Origin: Oscillospiraceae bacterium | GTDB taxonomy: Bacteria > Bacillota > Clostridia > Oscillospirales > Ruminococcaceae | Reading direction: 5' to 3' | NCBI GenBank assembly: GCA_031260615.1 | Contig: JAISLG010000150.1 | Location: 1-9,511 of the forward strand | DNA: 9,511 nt | Shown here: piece after piece, positions 1 through 6,967 of the stretch | Position numbering within the stretch: the stretch's first letter is position 1 | Layout: every line of letters starts with the position of its first letter | Made by a program: the position numbers and the translations under genes | Notes under the pieces: generated by a model | Databases searched by the model: none | The model's input: the letters and a program-made list of their open reading frames with translations, nothing else | What the model was told of the DNA's origin: nothing

Positions 1-42
1 TTTCACAATGGAAGAATAATAATTGAATATATAAGATAATAG

Positions 43-63
43 TAATAATAATAATAATAATAA
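43..63. repeat. (TAA)7 trinucleotide microsatellite upstream of the DUF624 gene
   Basis: Seven uninterrupted TAA triplets lie in the AT-rich stretch before the first gene, ending 27 bp before its start codon. The surrounding 1-90 region is almost entirely A and T. A GATAAT at 35-40 resembles a -10 box, but I see no matching -35 at normal spacing, so no promoter is called. Such a tract could change length by slippage and alter spacing in the leader; that is inference. Confidence 0.85.
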
Positions 64-90
64 AAATAAATTGAAAAAGAGTACAGTAAT

Positions 91-891
91 TTGGCTTTAA
101 TAAACTATGGCAAAACGGGGCGCGGCGTAACGAAAAAGGAGATTGACGCATACGACAACAAGAACCCGTTCGCGCGTTTCTTTGAGATATTTTTTGACAA
201 ATACTGGAAACTGTGGGAACTGAACCTGTTGTTTATCCTGTTTTGTATCCCGATTTTCACGATACCAACCGCGTGTATTGCGATGAGCAGTGTGGTGGGC
301 AAATTCGCGGACTGGAAACCCGTATTCCTGTTTGAAGATTTTGTAGACGCGTTCAAGGAGAATTTCAAGAAGGGATTAGGCGTATTTTTAATCGGTGCGC
401 CTGCGTTTGCGTTTTTGATATTTAATATTTGGTTATTCAGCAAAAACGGGGGCGAGGCAGGCGGCGAACCCGTAGTATGGCTTGATACATTCACGGCACT
501 TGTATTTTTCGCGGGGCATTTTTATATATTTCCACAAATCGCGAACCTTAAACTGCCGATGTCGGCGATATACAAAAACGCCTTTGTAATGCTGTTTGTC
601 TGCCCGTTCCGCACCCTATGGATACTGTTTTGTTTCGCGGCGGCGGCGTATTTAATCTACATCAGCCCGTTTTTGTCCCTCGTATTCCCCGTATTCGGCT
701 TATTCGCGGTACTTGCGTTCATATCGGTATTCGCAGTACGGAAACCAATACGGCAGTATCTTGCAAAAGGCGGCAACAATACGACCCAAGACGAGATACT
801 CTTCGAGGACAAACCCGAGGACGAACCTGTGGTTGATATGTCTATTAAGAAAACAAACGGCAAGGGCAAAAAGAAAAACATTGTACAATAA
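91..891 (+). CDS. YesL/DUF624-family five-helix membrane protein
   Basis: This 266-residue integral membrane protein resembles the DUF624 (YesL) family, found in Firmicutes often near carbohydrate-uptake genes and of unknown biochemical role. The N-terminal cytoplasmic part (1-43) carries the NYGKTGRGV stretch and the aromatic FFEIFFDKYWKLWELN lead-in typical of the family, followed by the core LLFILFCIPIFTIPTA helix (about 44-66). Further hydrophobic segments lie near 96-116, 130-150, 172-191 and 196-214, giving five helices. The tail from about 225 is hydrophilic, first acidic (EDKPEDEP) and then lysine-rich (KGKKKN). The start is TTG at 91: an in-frame stop lies at 67-69, no ATG occurs in frame before residue 65, and MALINYGK matches the expected family N-terminus. 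The Shine-Dalgarno is weak (GAG at 79-81). It is the only rightward gene and ends at a strong terminator. The family call is by recognition; function is unknown. Confidence 0.85.
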   Translation: MALINYGKTGRGVTKKEIDAYDNKNPFARFFEIFFDKYWKLWELNLLFILFCIPIFTIPTACIAMSSVVGKFADWKPVFLFEDFVDAFKENFKKGLGVFLIGAPAFAFLIFNIWLFSKNGGEAGGEPVVWLDTFTALVFFAGHFYIFPQIANLKLPMSAIYKNAFVMLFVCPFRTLWILFCFAAAAYLIYISPFLSLVFPVFGLFAVLAFISVFAVRKPIRQYLAKGGNNTTQDEILFEDKPEDEPVVDMSIKKTNGKGKKKNIVQ

Positions 892-926
892 CACAACACG
901 CTGCACCTGTACAATAACACACTGCA

Positions 927-988
927 CCGCAAAACAACCGCACCTCTCGTAATTGAGAGGTGCGGTTTTGTGCGGTTGTTTTTTGCGG
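927..988. terminator. Bidirectional intrinsic terminator between convergent genes
   Basis: A 13-bp perfect stem pairs 936-948 with 955-967 around the loop GTAATT (949-954). On the plus strand it is followed by TTTT and, after a short GC stretch, TTTTTT at 979-984. On the minus strand the stem is followed by GTTTTGCGG. It lies between the stop of the DUF624 gene and the stop of the leftward zinc-ribbon gene, so it probably ends both transcripts. The left arm (927-943) can also pair with 970-988, apart from two extra T residues in the right arm, giving a second, mutually exclusive stem. Confidence 0.85.
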
Positions 989-1027
989 TAATTTTTACGC
1001 GGTATTTTTTTGCGGTAATTTTTACGC
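979..1027. repeat. Two 22-bp direct repeats after the terminator
   Basis: The 22 bases at 979-1000 recur exactly at 1006-1027, a period of 27 bp. Each copy begins with six T residues, continues GCGGTAA and ends with a T run and ACGC. The first copy overlaps the terminator T tract, so the pair may have arisen by local duplication of the terminator tail. No function is evident. Confidence 0.8.
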
Positions 1028-1060
1028 CAACAAATGCGAGGGCAAATTCATTTGCAGTCA

Positions 1061-3376
1061 TTAGTCCCCAACAGCCGCGTAGAAACCTTCCCACCATAAG
1101 TCGCTTACGTTAGCCGTGAAAATGCTGTCGTCGCCAACGTAATCCCCGTTTTCGTCGTATGCCGTCAACCCAAACGCGTAACCCTCATCAAAGGTTTGGA
1201 AACCAATGTCGTAACTGTCGAGATTCGGCGCAGTCGTTGCCGCAGCAGTAGTTATCGGTGTGTGTGCGTTTGAACCATCAATTGTACCCGCGTAGTAGCC
1301 GTCCCACCAATCGTTCGACCAGTCAGTCCCGTACAGATAATCGTAGTCGTATTTGTCATAATTGTCATACCCGTAAGTGTACCCCGAATCGTATGTGCCG
1401 TCAGAGTTGGTCGAGCCGCCAATGCCGAATGCGGCATTGATATAGTATTCGTATATTGCGCTGATTAACGGGCTTTTGTCCTTGTTAGCCTCGATAAACG
1501 CGATTCCGCTTTCGGAAATCTTCTCCGCGTTTTTCTCAATCTCCGTGTAATCCTTTGCATTCGCGGGGAGTGTAATATCAGTCGGTTTATTCTCGGTTAT
1601 GCTGTACTCGAACGATACTAATGTTTGCCCGAAAATGGAAATATTGCCGTTGATGTCCTGTGTCGTCCCCGAATATTTGAGGTCGAACTCCGCTATTTTC
1701 GAGTCGTCATATTTGAGGGTGTATTTGCCGTTAAGCCCCTTGCCGTTGCTCGAAACGGAATACTCCGTGTAGTCAAGTTCAATCTTTGCAGTAAAAACAT
1801 CTGCATCGGACTTTAACGTAACCTTGCCGTCTTTACCGTTAGCGGATACGTTTGTGAGTTTGACAGTTTCCCCGTCAAAGGTAACGGTAAGTTCTTGATA
1901 GATACCGTCTTTTGCGTAGTTGTTAAAAGTAATTGTCGCGATAGTTTCATCGTCGTCGTAAACGGTGACAACGCGGCTGATTGCCTTTTTGTCCTTGACG
2001 TAAACGTCCATTACCACGGGAACATAGTCGAACGACAGACCTTTTTCAATCTCGGTTGTGAGTTGTTTGAGGAGTACATCGGAGGTTACGAGTCCGCCCA
2101 TTGAAGTTTCGATATAGTCCGCGAAGTCCTTGTTGTTGAACAATTCTTTTAGGGTGAACACGAGAAATTCTTTCAGGAACTCGTCTGTAATCTCAATGTG
2201 GTATTTATCGGCTTTTACGTCCGTGCCGTTGATAGTGACGGTGGAGGCGACGCCTTTGATGTTGCCCGTCATATCAATGTATTTATACGCGATATTTTTC
2301 AAAGTCGCGTTTAATTTATCGGGGTCGAAAACAGGAGCATTCTCCCCCGCCGAACCCGCAATATCGAATATCGAGGACAGGTCGGGCAATTTATCCGCGC
2401 CGGGGAGTGACGAAATCGCATCGGAATCCGCGTACTCCGACAGGAGTTCGGAGAGCGAAGCGGAGTAGTAATCGTCGATTATCCCAGGGATACGGAAATA
2501 GATATACTCGTAGTTCCCGAGTATATCGGCTTTGAACACGTCAAACGCGAAATTTGCCGCGTAGTTGCCGTCTTTGGAGTTCACGCCGCCCGACAATGCA
2601 AGTCCGTTTTTGATGAGCGCGTCAATAGCGGTACTATCCACCGACCCGTCAACGTAGTCATTATACAGACTTGTGAGGTATTCCCCCGGGGTAACTTTGA
2701 GGTCGAAATCGAACGAAACATCGGGAGCGGTAACTTCAAGCGCATCGCTGTACCCCTCAAAGAACGCGTCAACATTTTTCTTTTCGATGGACTGATAATC
2801 CGACTGCTTATCCTTATTAAGTAAGGTATACGCCGCGAAAACGCCCACAGCAACGACAGGAACGGCAATAACCGCAATAAGGGCAGGTAGGGGGAAGCCA
2901 CGTTTAATTTTAGTAGGAGCGGCGGTGGCGGCAGTGGGATTAGTGGGAACGGGTAGGTTATAGACACCTTGGGGAGTGAAACCTGATTGCGCAGGCGCAT
3001 TGTACTGCGGTTGTGCAGGTTGCGCAGGCGCATTGTACTGCGGTTGCACAGGTTGCGCATACTCGGGTTGCACAGGTGCATTGTATTGCGGTTGCACAGG
3101 TTGCACAGGTGCATTGTACTGCGGTGCGACAGATTGCGCGTATTGCGGTGCAACGGGAGCATCGTCAGGCTTAGCGAGCGAAACTGTGGATACAGGTGGG
3201 ATAGCACTGACGGGAGCAGGCAACACGGTTGGTGTTACAGGCGGTTGTGCAGACGTGAAATTATTTTCCACGGTGGCTTGCAAATTCGCGCCGCAAGCAG
3301 TGCAAAATTTCTGTCCCGCGTTTGTTGCCGCGCCACATTTTGGGCAATGCAGTTGTGTTATGCTGTTGTTTTCCAT
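1061..3376 (-). CDS. Zinc-ribbon, single-pass membrane protein with large unrecognised ectodomain
   Basis: The 771-residue protein starts with a zinc ribbon: CPKC at 11-14 and CTAC at 25-28 supply four metal-binding cysteines. A Pro/Gln/Tyr-rich linker follows (about 45-155), including repeats built on PQYNAPVQP at 79-130. KIKRG precedes one transmembrane helix (about 161-186), so the ribbon should be cytoplasmic and the roughly 585 following residues outside. The middle (210-640) has many alternating polar and hydrophobic beta-like segments (for example VTVYDDDETIATITF) and matches no family I can name. The tail is rich in Tyr, Asp and Trp and contains WWDGYYAG (690-697) and WWEGFYAA (761-768). 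The ribbon, helix, ectodomain order recalls TcaA-like envelope proteins, but homology is not claimed. The start is supported by GGAAGG at 3383-3388, six bases before ATG. It lies 64 bp behind fhs with no terminator between, so co-transcription is possible. Role unknown; envelope sensing or surface display is a guess. Confidence 0.85.
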   Translation of the reverse strand: MENNSITQLHCPKCGAATNAGQKFCTACGANLQATVENNFTSAQPPVTPTVLPAPVSAIPPVSTVSLAKPDDAPVAPQYAQSVAPQYNAPVQPVQPQYNAPVQPEYAQPVQPQYNAPAQPAQPQYNAPAQSGFTPQGVYNLPVPTNPTAATAAPTKIKRGFPLPALIAVIAVPVVAVGVFAAYTLLNKDKQSDYQSIEKKNVDAFFEGYSDALEVTAPDVSFDFDLKVTPGEYLTSLYNDYVDGSVDSTAIDALIKNGLALSGGVNSKDGNYAANFAFDVFKADILGNYEYIYFRIPGIIDDYYSASLSELLSEYADSDAISSLPGADKLPDLSSIFDIAGSAGENAPVFDPDKLNATLKNIAYKYIDMTGNIKGVASTVTINGTDVKADKYHIEITDEFLKEFLVFTLKELFNNKDFADYIETSMGGLVTSDVLLKQLTTEIEKGLSFDYVPVVMDVYVKDKKAISRVVTVYDDDETIATITFNNYAKDGIYQELTVTFDGETVKLTNVSANGKDGKVTLKSDADVFTAKIELDYTEYSVSSNGKGLNGKYTLKYDDSKIAEFDLKYSGTTQDINGNISIFGQTLVSFEYSITENKPTDITLPANAKDYTEIEKNAEKISESGIAFIEANKDKSPLISAIYEYYINAAFGIGGSTNSDGTYDSGYTYGYDNYDKYDYDYLYGTDWSNDWWDGYYAGTIDGSNAHTPITTAAATTAPNLDSYDIGFQTFDEGYAFGLTAYDENGDYVGDDSIFTANVSDLWWEGFYAAVGD
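2987..3142 (-). repeat. In-gene repeats encoding the PQYNAP linker of the zinc-ribbon protein
   Basis: Imperfect tandem repeats of roughly 33 bp encode residues 79-130. The units read PQYNAPVQPVQ, PQYNAPVQP, EYAQPVQ, PQYNAPAQPAQ and PQYNAPAQ. Copies differ mostly by Val/Ala swaps and by loss of short pieces. The segment lies between the cytoplasmic zinc ribbon and the membrane helix, so it is best read as a flexible intracellular spacer of variable length. Confidence 0.8.
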
Positions 3377-3440
3377 TATTAACCTTCCATTATTGATTTA
3401 CGATTTTTTTACCGCAACAAATTGCATAGTCGCCGTTGTT

Positions 3441-5078
3441 TCAGAACAACCCCGTGACAACACCGTCCGCGTCAATATCAATCCGTTCGGCGGCGGGTAT
3501 TTTCGGCAACCCGGGCATAGTCATAATATTACCTGCGAGCGCGGTAAAGAACTTCGCCCCGTTATTCATATACCCGTCCGTTATGGTAATCTCGAATCCA
3601 TTCGGCGCACCGAGTTTTTTCGGGTCGTCCGACAGAGAATACTGGGTTTTCGCGATACACACGGGGAAATCTTTCCCGAAATGCTTTTCGGTTTCGGATA
3701 TTGCCTTTTCGGCGGCGGCGGTGAATTTTACGCTTGCCGCTCCATAAATTGCGGTTGCTACCTTTGTAATTTTGGTTTTGAGGTCGTCGCCGTCTTTGTA
3801 GGTGAAGTGGAGTGCTTTTTTATTATCGCCGCTGTTCCGTTCGCAAGCCGCGATAACTTTCTTTGCCAAATCAAGTCCGCCTTTGCCGCCCTTTGCGAAT
3901 ACTTCCGAAAGCGCAACCTCCGCACCATACATTTTAGCATAGTCCGAAACGTATTGCAAATCATTTTCATTGTCGTCCCCGAATTTGTTTATCGCGACGA
4001 CAACGGGCAACCCGAAATTGCGAAGGTTCTCAATGTGTTTGCGGAGGTTACATACGCCGTCGACGAGCGCACCGTGTCCATTGTATTTTAGTGCGCGGAT
4101 AGTGGCGACAAGTACGGCGCAATCGGGAGCTAACCCTGTTTTACGGCACTTGATATTGATAAATTTTTCCGCTCCGAGGTCACTCCCGAACCCAGCCTCC
4201 GTCACGCAGTAATCGGCGTAGGACAGGGCAGTTTTGGTAGCGGTTACGGAGTTGCAACCGTGCGCGATATTCGCGAACGGGCCGCCGTGTATTATTGCCG
4301 GGGTATGTTCGGCGGTCTGCACCAAGTTCGGGTGTATTGCATCTTTGAGTAGTACAGTCGCCGCGCCGTGCGCGTTAATATCCTTTGCGAAAACGGGGTC
4401 GCCCGATTTATTATACGCGATGAGGATATTCCCGATATTAGCCTTTAACTCCGCGATATTCGCCGACAGGCACAGCACCGCCATAATCTCGCTTGCCACG
4501 GATATTTTGAATTTGTCCTCGCGCGGATTGCCATTCGCTTTACCGCCGAGCCCGACTACAATATTCCGCAACGCGCGGTCATTCATATCCATACACCGCG
4601 TGAAGATAATCCGCGTGATGTCGATATTCAGGGCATTCCCTTGAGTGATATGGTTATCGAGTAATGCGGCGATGAGGTTATTCGCGGAGGTAATGGCGTG
4701 GAAGTCCCCCGTGAAGTGCAGGTTAATATCCTCCATCGGGAGGACTTGCGAATATCCGCCCCCTGCCGCTCCGCCCTTGACGCCGAATACTGGTCCGAGC
4801 GACGGCTCGCGTAACGCGAGTACGGACTTTACGTCTAACTTATGGAGAGCCATAGCTAACCCGATTGACGTAGTAGTTTTGCCCTCGCCAGCGGGGGTGG
4901 GGTTAATTGCGGTAACGAGTACGAGTTTGCCTGTTTTCCCCGTATCGGTAGTCGCCAATATTTTGGCTTTGTATTTCCCGTAGAACTCTATATCGTCGGC
5001 GGATATACCAAGCCCGTAGGCAATATCCATAATTGGGTTTAGTTTTACACTTTGCGCGATTTCTATATCGGTCGGCAT
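3441..5078 (-). CDS. fhs: Formate--tetrahydrofolate ligase
   Basis: This cytoplasmic enzyme (EC 6.3.4.3) makes 10-formyl-THF from formate, ATP and THF. It feeds one-carbon units to purine and formyl-Met synthesis and, in acetogens, the methyl branch of the Wood-Ljungdahl pathway. At 545 residues it is near the usual 555-560. The nucleotide-binding loop [10 protein letters not shown] is at 61-70, the family signature [11 protein letters not shown] follows EPSLGPVF, and the C-terminus [19 protein letters not shown] is typical. The second signature reads [13 protein letters not shown], where I recall two consecutive glycines after Asn/His being usual; this is a minor deviation. The ATG is fixed by a strong AGGAGG (5084-5089) five bases upstream. 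A promoter lies at 5115-5143. No other one-carbon gene is visible, so acetogenesis cannot be inferred. A 6-bp inverted repeat (3435-3450) spans the stop codon but has no T tract, so readthrough into the zinc-ribbon gene is likely. Confidence 0.97.
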   Translation of the reverse strand: MPTDIEIAQSVKLNPIMDIAYGLGISADDIEFYGKYKAKILATTDTGKTGKLVLVTAINPTPAGEGKTTTSIGLAMALHKLDVKSVLALREPSLGPVFGVKGGAAGGGYSQVLPMEDINLHFTGDFHAITSANNLIAALLDNHITQGNALNIDITRIIFTRCMDMNDRALRNIVVGLGGKANGNPREDKFKISVASEIMAVLCLSANIAELKANIGNILIAYNKSGDPVFAKDINAHGAATVLLKDAIHPNLVQTAEHTPAIIHGGPFANIAHGCNSVTATKTALSYADYCVTEAGFGSDLGAEKFINIKCRKTGLAPDCAVLVATIRALKYNGHGALVDGVCNLRKHIENLRNFGLPVVVAINKFGDDNENDLQYVSDYAKMYGAEVALSEVFAKGGKGGLDLAKKVIAACERNSGDNKKALHFTYKDGDDLKTKITKVATAIYGAASVKFTAAAEKAISETEKHFGKDFPVCIAKTQYSLSDDPKKLGAPNGFEITITDGYMNNGAKFFTALAGNIMTMPGLPKIPAAERIDIDADGVVTGLF

Positions 5079-5083
5079 TGAAG

Positions 5084-5089
5084 CCTCCT
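5084..5089 (-). promoter_or_regulatory. Strong Shine-Dalgarno of fhs
   Basis: AGGAGG read on the minus strand lies five bases before the fhs ATG. It matches the anti-SD consensus fully and is the strongest ribosome site in the window, consistent with high expression of this enzyme. Confidence 0.85.
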
Positions 5090-5114
5090 GTAATGGTTTT
5101 AGTAATATTATAAT

Positions 5115-5143
5115 ATAATATAATCCAATTTATTCTTGCACAA
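5115..5143 (-). promoter_or_regulatory. Probable sigma-A promoter of fhs
   Basis: On the minus strand TTGTGC (5138-5143) is followed after 17 bases by TATTAT (5115-5120), in the 95-bp gap between the LRR gene and fhs. The predicted transcript would begin near 5107 and have a leader of about 30 bases carrying the strong Shine-Dalgarno. Very AT-rich DNA here offers other -10-like hexamers, such as TATAAT at 5107-5112, but without a -35 at normal spacing. Confidence 0.5.
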
Positions 5144-5145
5144 GT

Positions 5146-5159
5146 CCTTAGTTCTAAGG
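5146..5159. other. 14-bp inverted repeat between the LRR gene and fhs
   Basis: CCTTAG and CTAAGG form a perfect 6-bp inverted repeat around TT, 14 bases after the LRR stop codon and just upstream of the proposed fhs -35 box. It has no following T tract, so it is a poor terminator. It could be a small operator or only a weak hairpin. Confidence 0.4.
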
Positions 5160-5173
5160 TGGTATACCAAAAA

Positions 5174-6079
5174 CTAATACTCGTCCCCAAACGCGAAGTC
5201 CCCTATATCGGTCACGCTGTCGGGAATATCGACTCTCCCGAGCAATTCACAGTCAAAAAACGCGTATTCGCCGACACTCACCACATTATCGGGGATATTT
5301 ATACTTGTGAGCGAGGAACACGCAAAAAACGCGTATTTGCCGATACTCGTCACCCCGACAGGTATAACAACGCCGTCAAGCGCGGTACAATTCGCGAAAG
5401 CCCAATCCCCTATTGACGTGACATTTTTGGGGATATTTATACTTGTGAGAGCCGTGCAATCTTGGAACGCGGAGTTATCAATTTTCGTGATACCGTTCGG
5501 TATAACGACACTTGTGAGCGCGGCGCAACCGCAGAACGCGAATTTTTCGATAGCCGTTACTCCGCTCGGGATAGTTATCTCCGTAAACGGGCATTTATAA
5601 AACGCGGCGTTACCGATTATCGTAACAGTATTCGGCAAGGTGATACTTGCAAGTGATGTGCAACCGTAGAATACATTATTGTCGATAACGGTGACATTTT
5701 CGGGGATATTTATACTTGTGAGAGATGTGCAATTTTGGAACGCGCCGCTTGCAATGGACGTAACACTTTCGGGGATAACGACATTTGTAATAGTGTGGCA
5801 GTTTGCAAACGCTGCCTTATCTATTGCGGTAACGGGATACCCACCGAGTTTGTCGGGGATAACAATATCACTTCCAAGCCCCGTGTAACGGACAATAGTC
5901 GCCGACCACCCCGTTGTACTGTAATCGAAATCGTCTTTGGGAAAAGTAGGCACAAATCTGCCGTCGTCGGGTTCATAGTACACTGTTGGGGTTTTAGGGT
6001 TGTGCGGCAAGAATATAAAAGCCGCGACCAACCCCACCGCGATGATTACAAGTATCAGTAGTTCTCTTTTTCGTGCCAC
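5174..6079 (-). CDS. Signal-anchored BspA-type leucine-rich repeat surface protein
   Basis: This 301-residue protein has a charged start (MARKRE), one hydrophobic segment (about 7-24) acting as signal anchor or signal peptide, a short Pro/Asp-rich spacer, and then ten LRR_5 (BspA-like) repeats from about residue 71 to the end. The repeat is 23 residues with the pattern xxIPxxVTxIxxxAFxxCTxLTS; the fourth is one residue shorter and the tenth is cut off before its Cys-Thr part. It should lie outside the cell on the membrane or wall. The family often mediates binding to host or matrix proteins or sits in surface proteins of gut bacteria; the ligand here is unknown. There is no sortase motif, dockerin or enzyme domain. 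The start is GTG at 6079, supported by GGGAG (6086-6090) six bases upstream. It follows hisF by 70 bp and may share its transcript. Family call is firm, role is inferred. Confidence 0.9.
   Translation of the reverse strand: MARKRELLILVIIAVGLVAAFIFLPHNPKTPTVYYEPDDGRFVPTFPKDDFDYSTTGWSATIVRYTGLGSDIVIPDKLGGYPVTAIDKAAFANCHTITNVVIPESVTSIASGAFQNCTSLTSINIPENVTVIDNNVFYGCTSLASITLPNTVTIIGNAAFYKCPFTEITIPSGVTAIEKFAFCGCAALTSVVIPNGITKIDNSAFQDCTALTSINIPKNVTSIGDWAFANCTALDGVVIPVGVTSIGKYAFFACSSLTSINIPDNVVSVGEYAFFDCELLGRVDIPDSVTDIGDFAFGDEY
5177..5869 (-). repeat. 69-bp tandem repeat array encoding LRR_5 units
   Basis: About ten 69-bp units encode the 23-residue repeats. Conservation is partly at DNA level: the same 21 bases begin at 5291, 5429 and 5702 on the plus strand. 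These offsets are 138 bp (two units) and 273 bp (four units minus one codon, matching the short fourth unit). Units opening with INIP alternate with units opening with VVIP, which points to duplication in pairs. Confidence 0.9.
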
Positions 6080-6085
6080 GTTTTG

Positions 6086-6090
6086 CTCCC
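6086..6090 (-). promoter_or_regulatory. Shine-Dalgarno that supports the GTG start of the LRR gene
   Basis: GGGAG on the minus strand lies six bases before GTG at 6079. The GTG is followed directly by the charged and hydrophobic signal sequence, so this start fits both ribosome binding and protein export. Confidence 0.6.
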
Positions 6091-6113
6091 GTTGAGTTGC
6101 CTTGCAACGTACT

Positions 6114-6149
6114 CGCCTTGACTGCTGTCACATTGTCGGGGATATTGTT
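6114..6149 (-). pseudogene. LRR_5-like coding remnant directly after the hisF stop
   Basis: Read on the minus strand directly after the hisF TAA, in the same frame, the DNA translates as NNIPDNVTAVKA. This matches the opening of a BspA repeat (compare INIPDNVVSVGE in the neighbouring LRR protein). At DNA level 6130-6146 matches 5694-5710 at 16 of 17 positions. The piece has no start codon, lies out of frame with the downstream LRR gene and loses similarity after about ten residues. It looks like a duplicated or left-over repeat fragment; chance similarity is not excluded. Confidence 0.4.
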
Positions 6150-6914
6150 TTACTTTCGTACGGCAACGCCGTTTAGTGACAGGTAATCTTTCACATCTCC
6201 AACAGTAAATTCCCCGAAGTGGAATACACTTGCGGCGAGTGCCGCCGTTACACGCGTATGTTCAAACACATCCGCGAAGTGCGCGAGAGTGCCGCCGCCG
6301 CCGCTTGCAATGACGGGTATGCGTACATTATTACATACAGAGGTCAACATTTCAAGGTCAAATCCTTTTTTTACGCCGTCCGTGTCGATAGAATTTAAGC
6401 AAATTTCCCCTGCGCCGCGTTTTTCGATGTCGCGCACCCATTCGATAAGGTCGATATGCGCGTCAATCCGCCCCCCGTGCATTGTCACAGTGAAGCCGCT
6501 TTTCCCGTTAGGATTGCGCTTTGCGTCAATGCCAACAACCACGCATTGACTGCCGAATATATCGGCGGCGGTATTTATCAAATCGGGGTTTTTGACGGCA
6601 CCCGAGTTGACGGATACTTTATCCGCTCCCGACAGAAGTATTTCGCGGAAGTCGTCGGGCGAATTAACACCGCCGCCAACACACAGGGGAATGAATACTT
6701 TTTCGGCGGTTTTCCGCACTATATCAAGTATTGCTCCCCGCCCCTCGTGGCTCGCGGTAATATCATAAAAAACAAGTTCGTCCGCACCCTGCCGATTGTA
6801 TTCGGCGGCGCGTTCAACAGGGTCGGCAATGTCGCGTACCCCCTCAAAGTTGACTCCTTTAACTACCTTTCCGTCGCGTACGTCAAGACACGGGATTATT
6901 CGTTTTGCAAGCAT
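6150..6914 (-). CDS. hisF: Imidazole glycerol phosphate synthase cyclase subunit HisF
   Basis: HisF, with the glutaminase HisH, converts PRFAR and ammonia to imidazole glycerol phosphate and AICAR, linking histidine and purine synthesis in the cytoplasm. The 254-residue TIM barrel has the normal family length. Both catalytic aspartates fall at their classical positions, D11 (IIPCLD) and D130 (VVGIDAK), and the phosphate-binding loops are present (PLCVGGGV near 76-83, IASGGGG near 202-208). The chosen start is ATG at 6914: AGGAG (6920-6924) lies five bases upstream and the protein then begins MLAKRIIPCLDV. The nine-residue upstream extension from 6941 would cover this ribosome site and is not family-like. 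The gene lies 53 bp after aroA. No hisH or other his gene is visible, so the partner must be encoded elsewhere. Confidence 0.96.
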   Translation of the reverse strand: MLAKRIIPCLDVRDGKVVKGVNFEGVRDIADPVERAAEYNRQGADELVFYDITASHEGRGAILDIVRKTAEKVFIPLCVGGGVNSPDDFREILLSGADKVSVNSGAVKNPDLINTAADIFGSQCVVVGIDAKRNPNGKSGFTVTMHGGRIDAHIDLIEWVRDIEKRGAGEICLNSIDTDGVKKGFDLEMLTSVCNNVRIPVIASGGGGTLAHFADVFEHTRVTAALAASVFHFGEFTVGDVKDYLSLNGVAVRK

Positions 6915-6919
6915 AGAAA

Positions 6920-6924
6920 CTCCT
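6920..6924 (-). promoter_or_regulatory. Shine-Dalgarno that decides the hisF start
   Basis: AGGAG on the minus strand lies five bases before ATG at 6914. It falls inside the longer open frame that could start at 6941, which argues against that earlier start. Confidence 0.8.
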
Positions 6925-6967
6925 ATAATAATATAAACCAATTACAAAGAACAGCGTGTCCTTGCGG

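Noticed and set aside
70..90. Upstream ATT at 70-72 as start of the DUF624 gene
   Set aside because: It is in frame, but ATT starts are rare and the family-like N-terminus begins at the TTG at 91.
1031..1054. 6-bp inverted repeat (CAAATG/CATTTG) just after the zinc-ribbon stop
   Set aside because: The stem is short and AT-rich with a 12-base loop and no T tract; the 936-967 structure is a far better terminator.
2976..4091. Long rightward open frame (371 codons) rich in Cys, Gly and Ala at its N-terminus
   Set aside because: It lies opposite the zinc-ribbon gene and fhs. Its CGCTGC-like repeats are simply the complement of the PQYNAP repeat DNA, and the rest mirrors the conserved Fhs coding sequence.
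5291..5722. CRISPR-like recurrence of a 21-base sequence at 5291, 5429 and 5702
   Set aside because: The spacing equals multiples of the 69-bp LRR unit and the sequence encodes the INIP part of the repeats; the intervening DNA is coding and similar, not unique spacers.
6096..6108. 5-bp inverted repeat GTTGC/GCAAC between hisF and the LRR gene
   Set aside because: Too short, with no U tract; expected by chance in a window this size.
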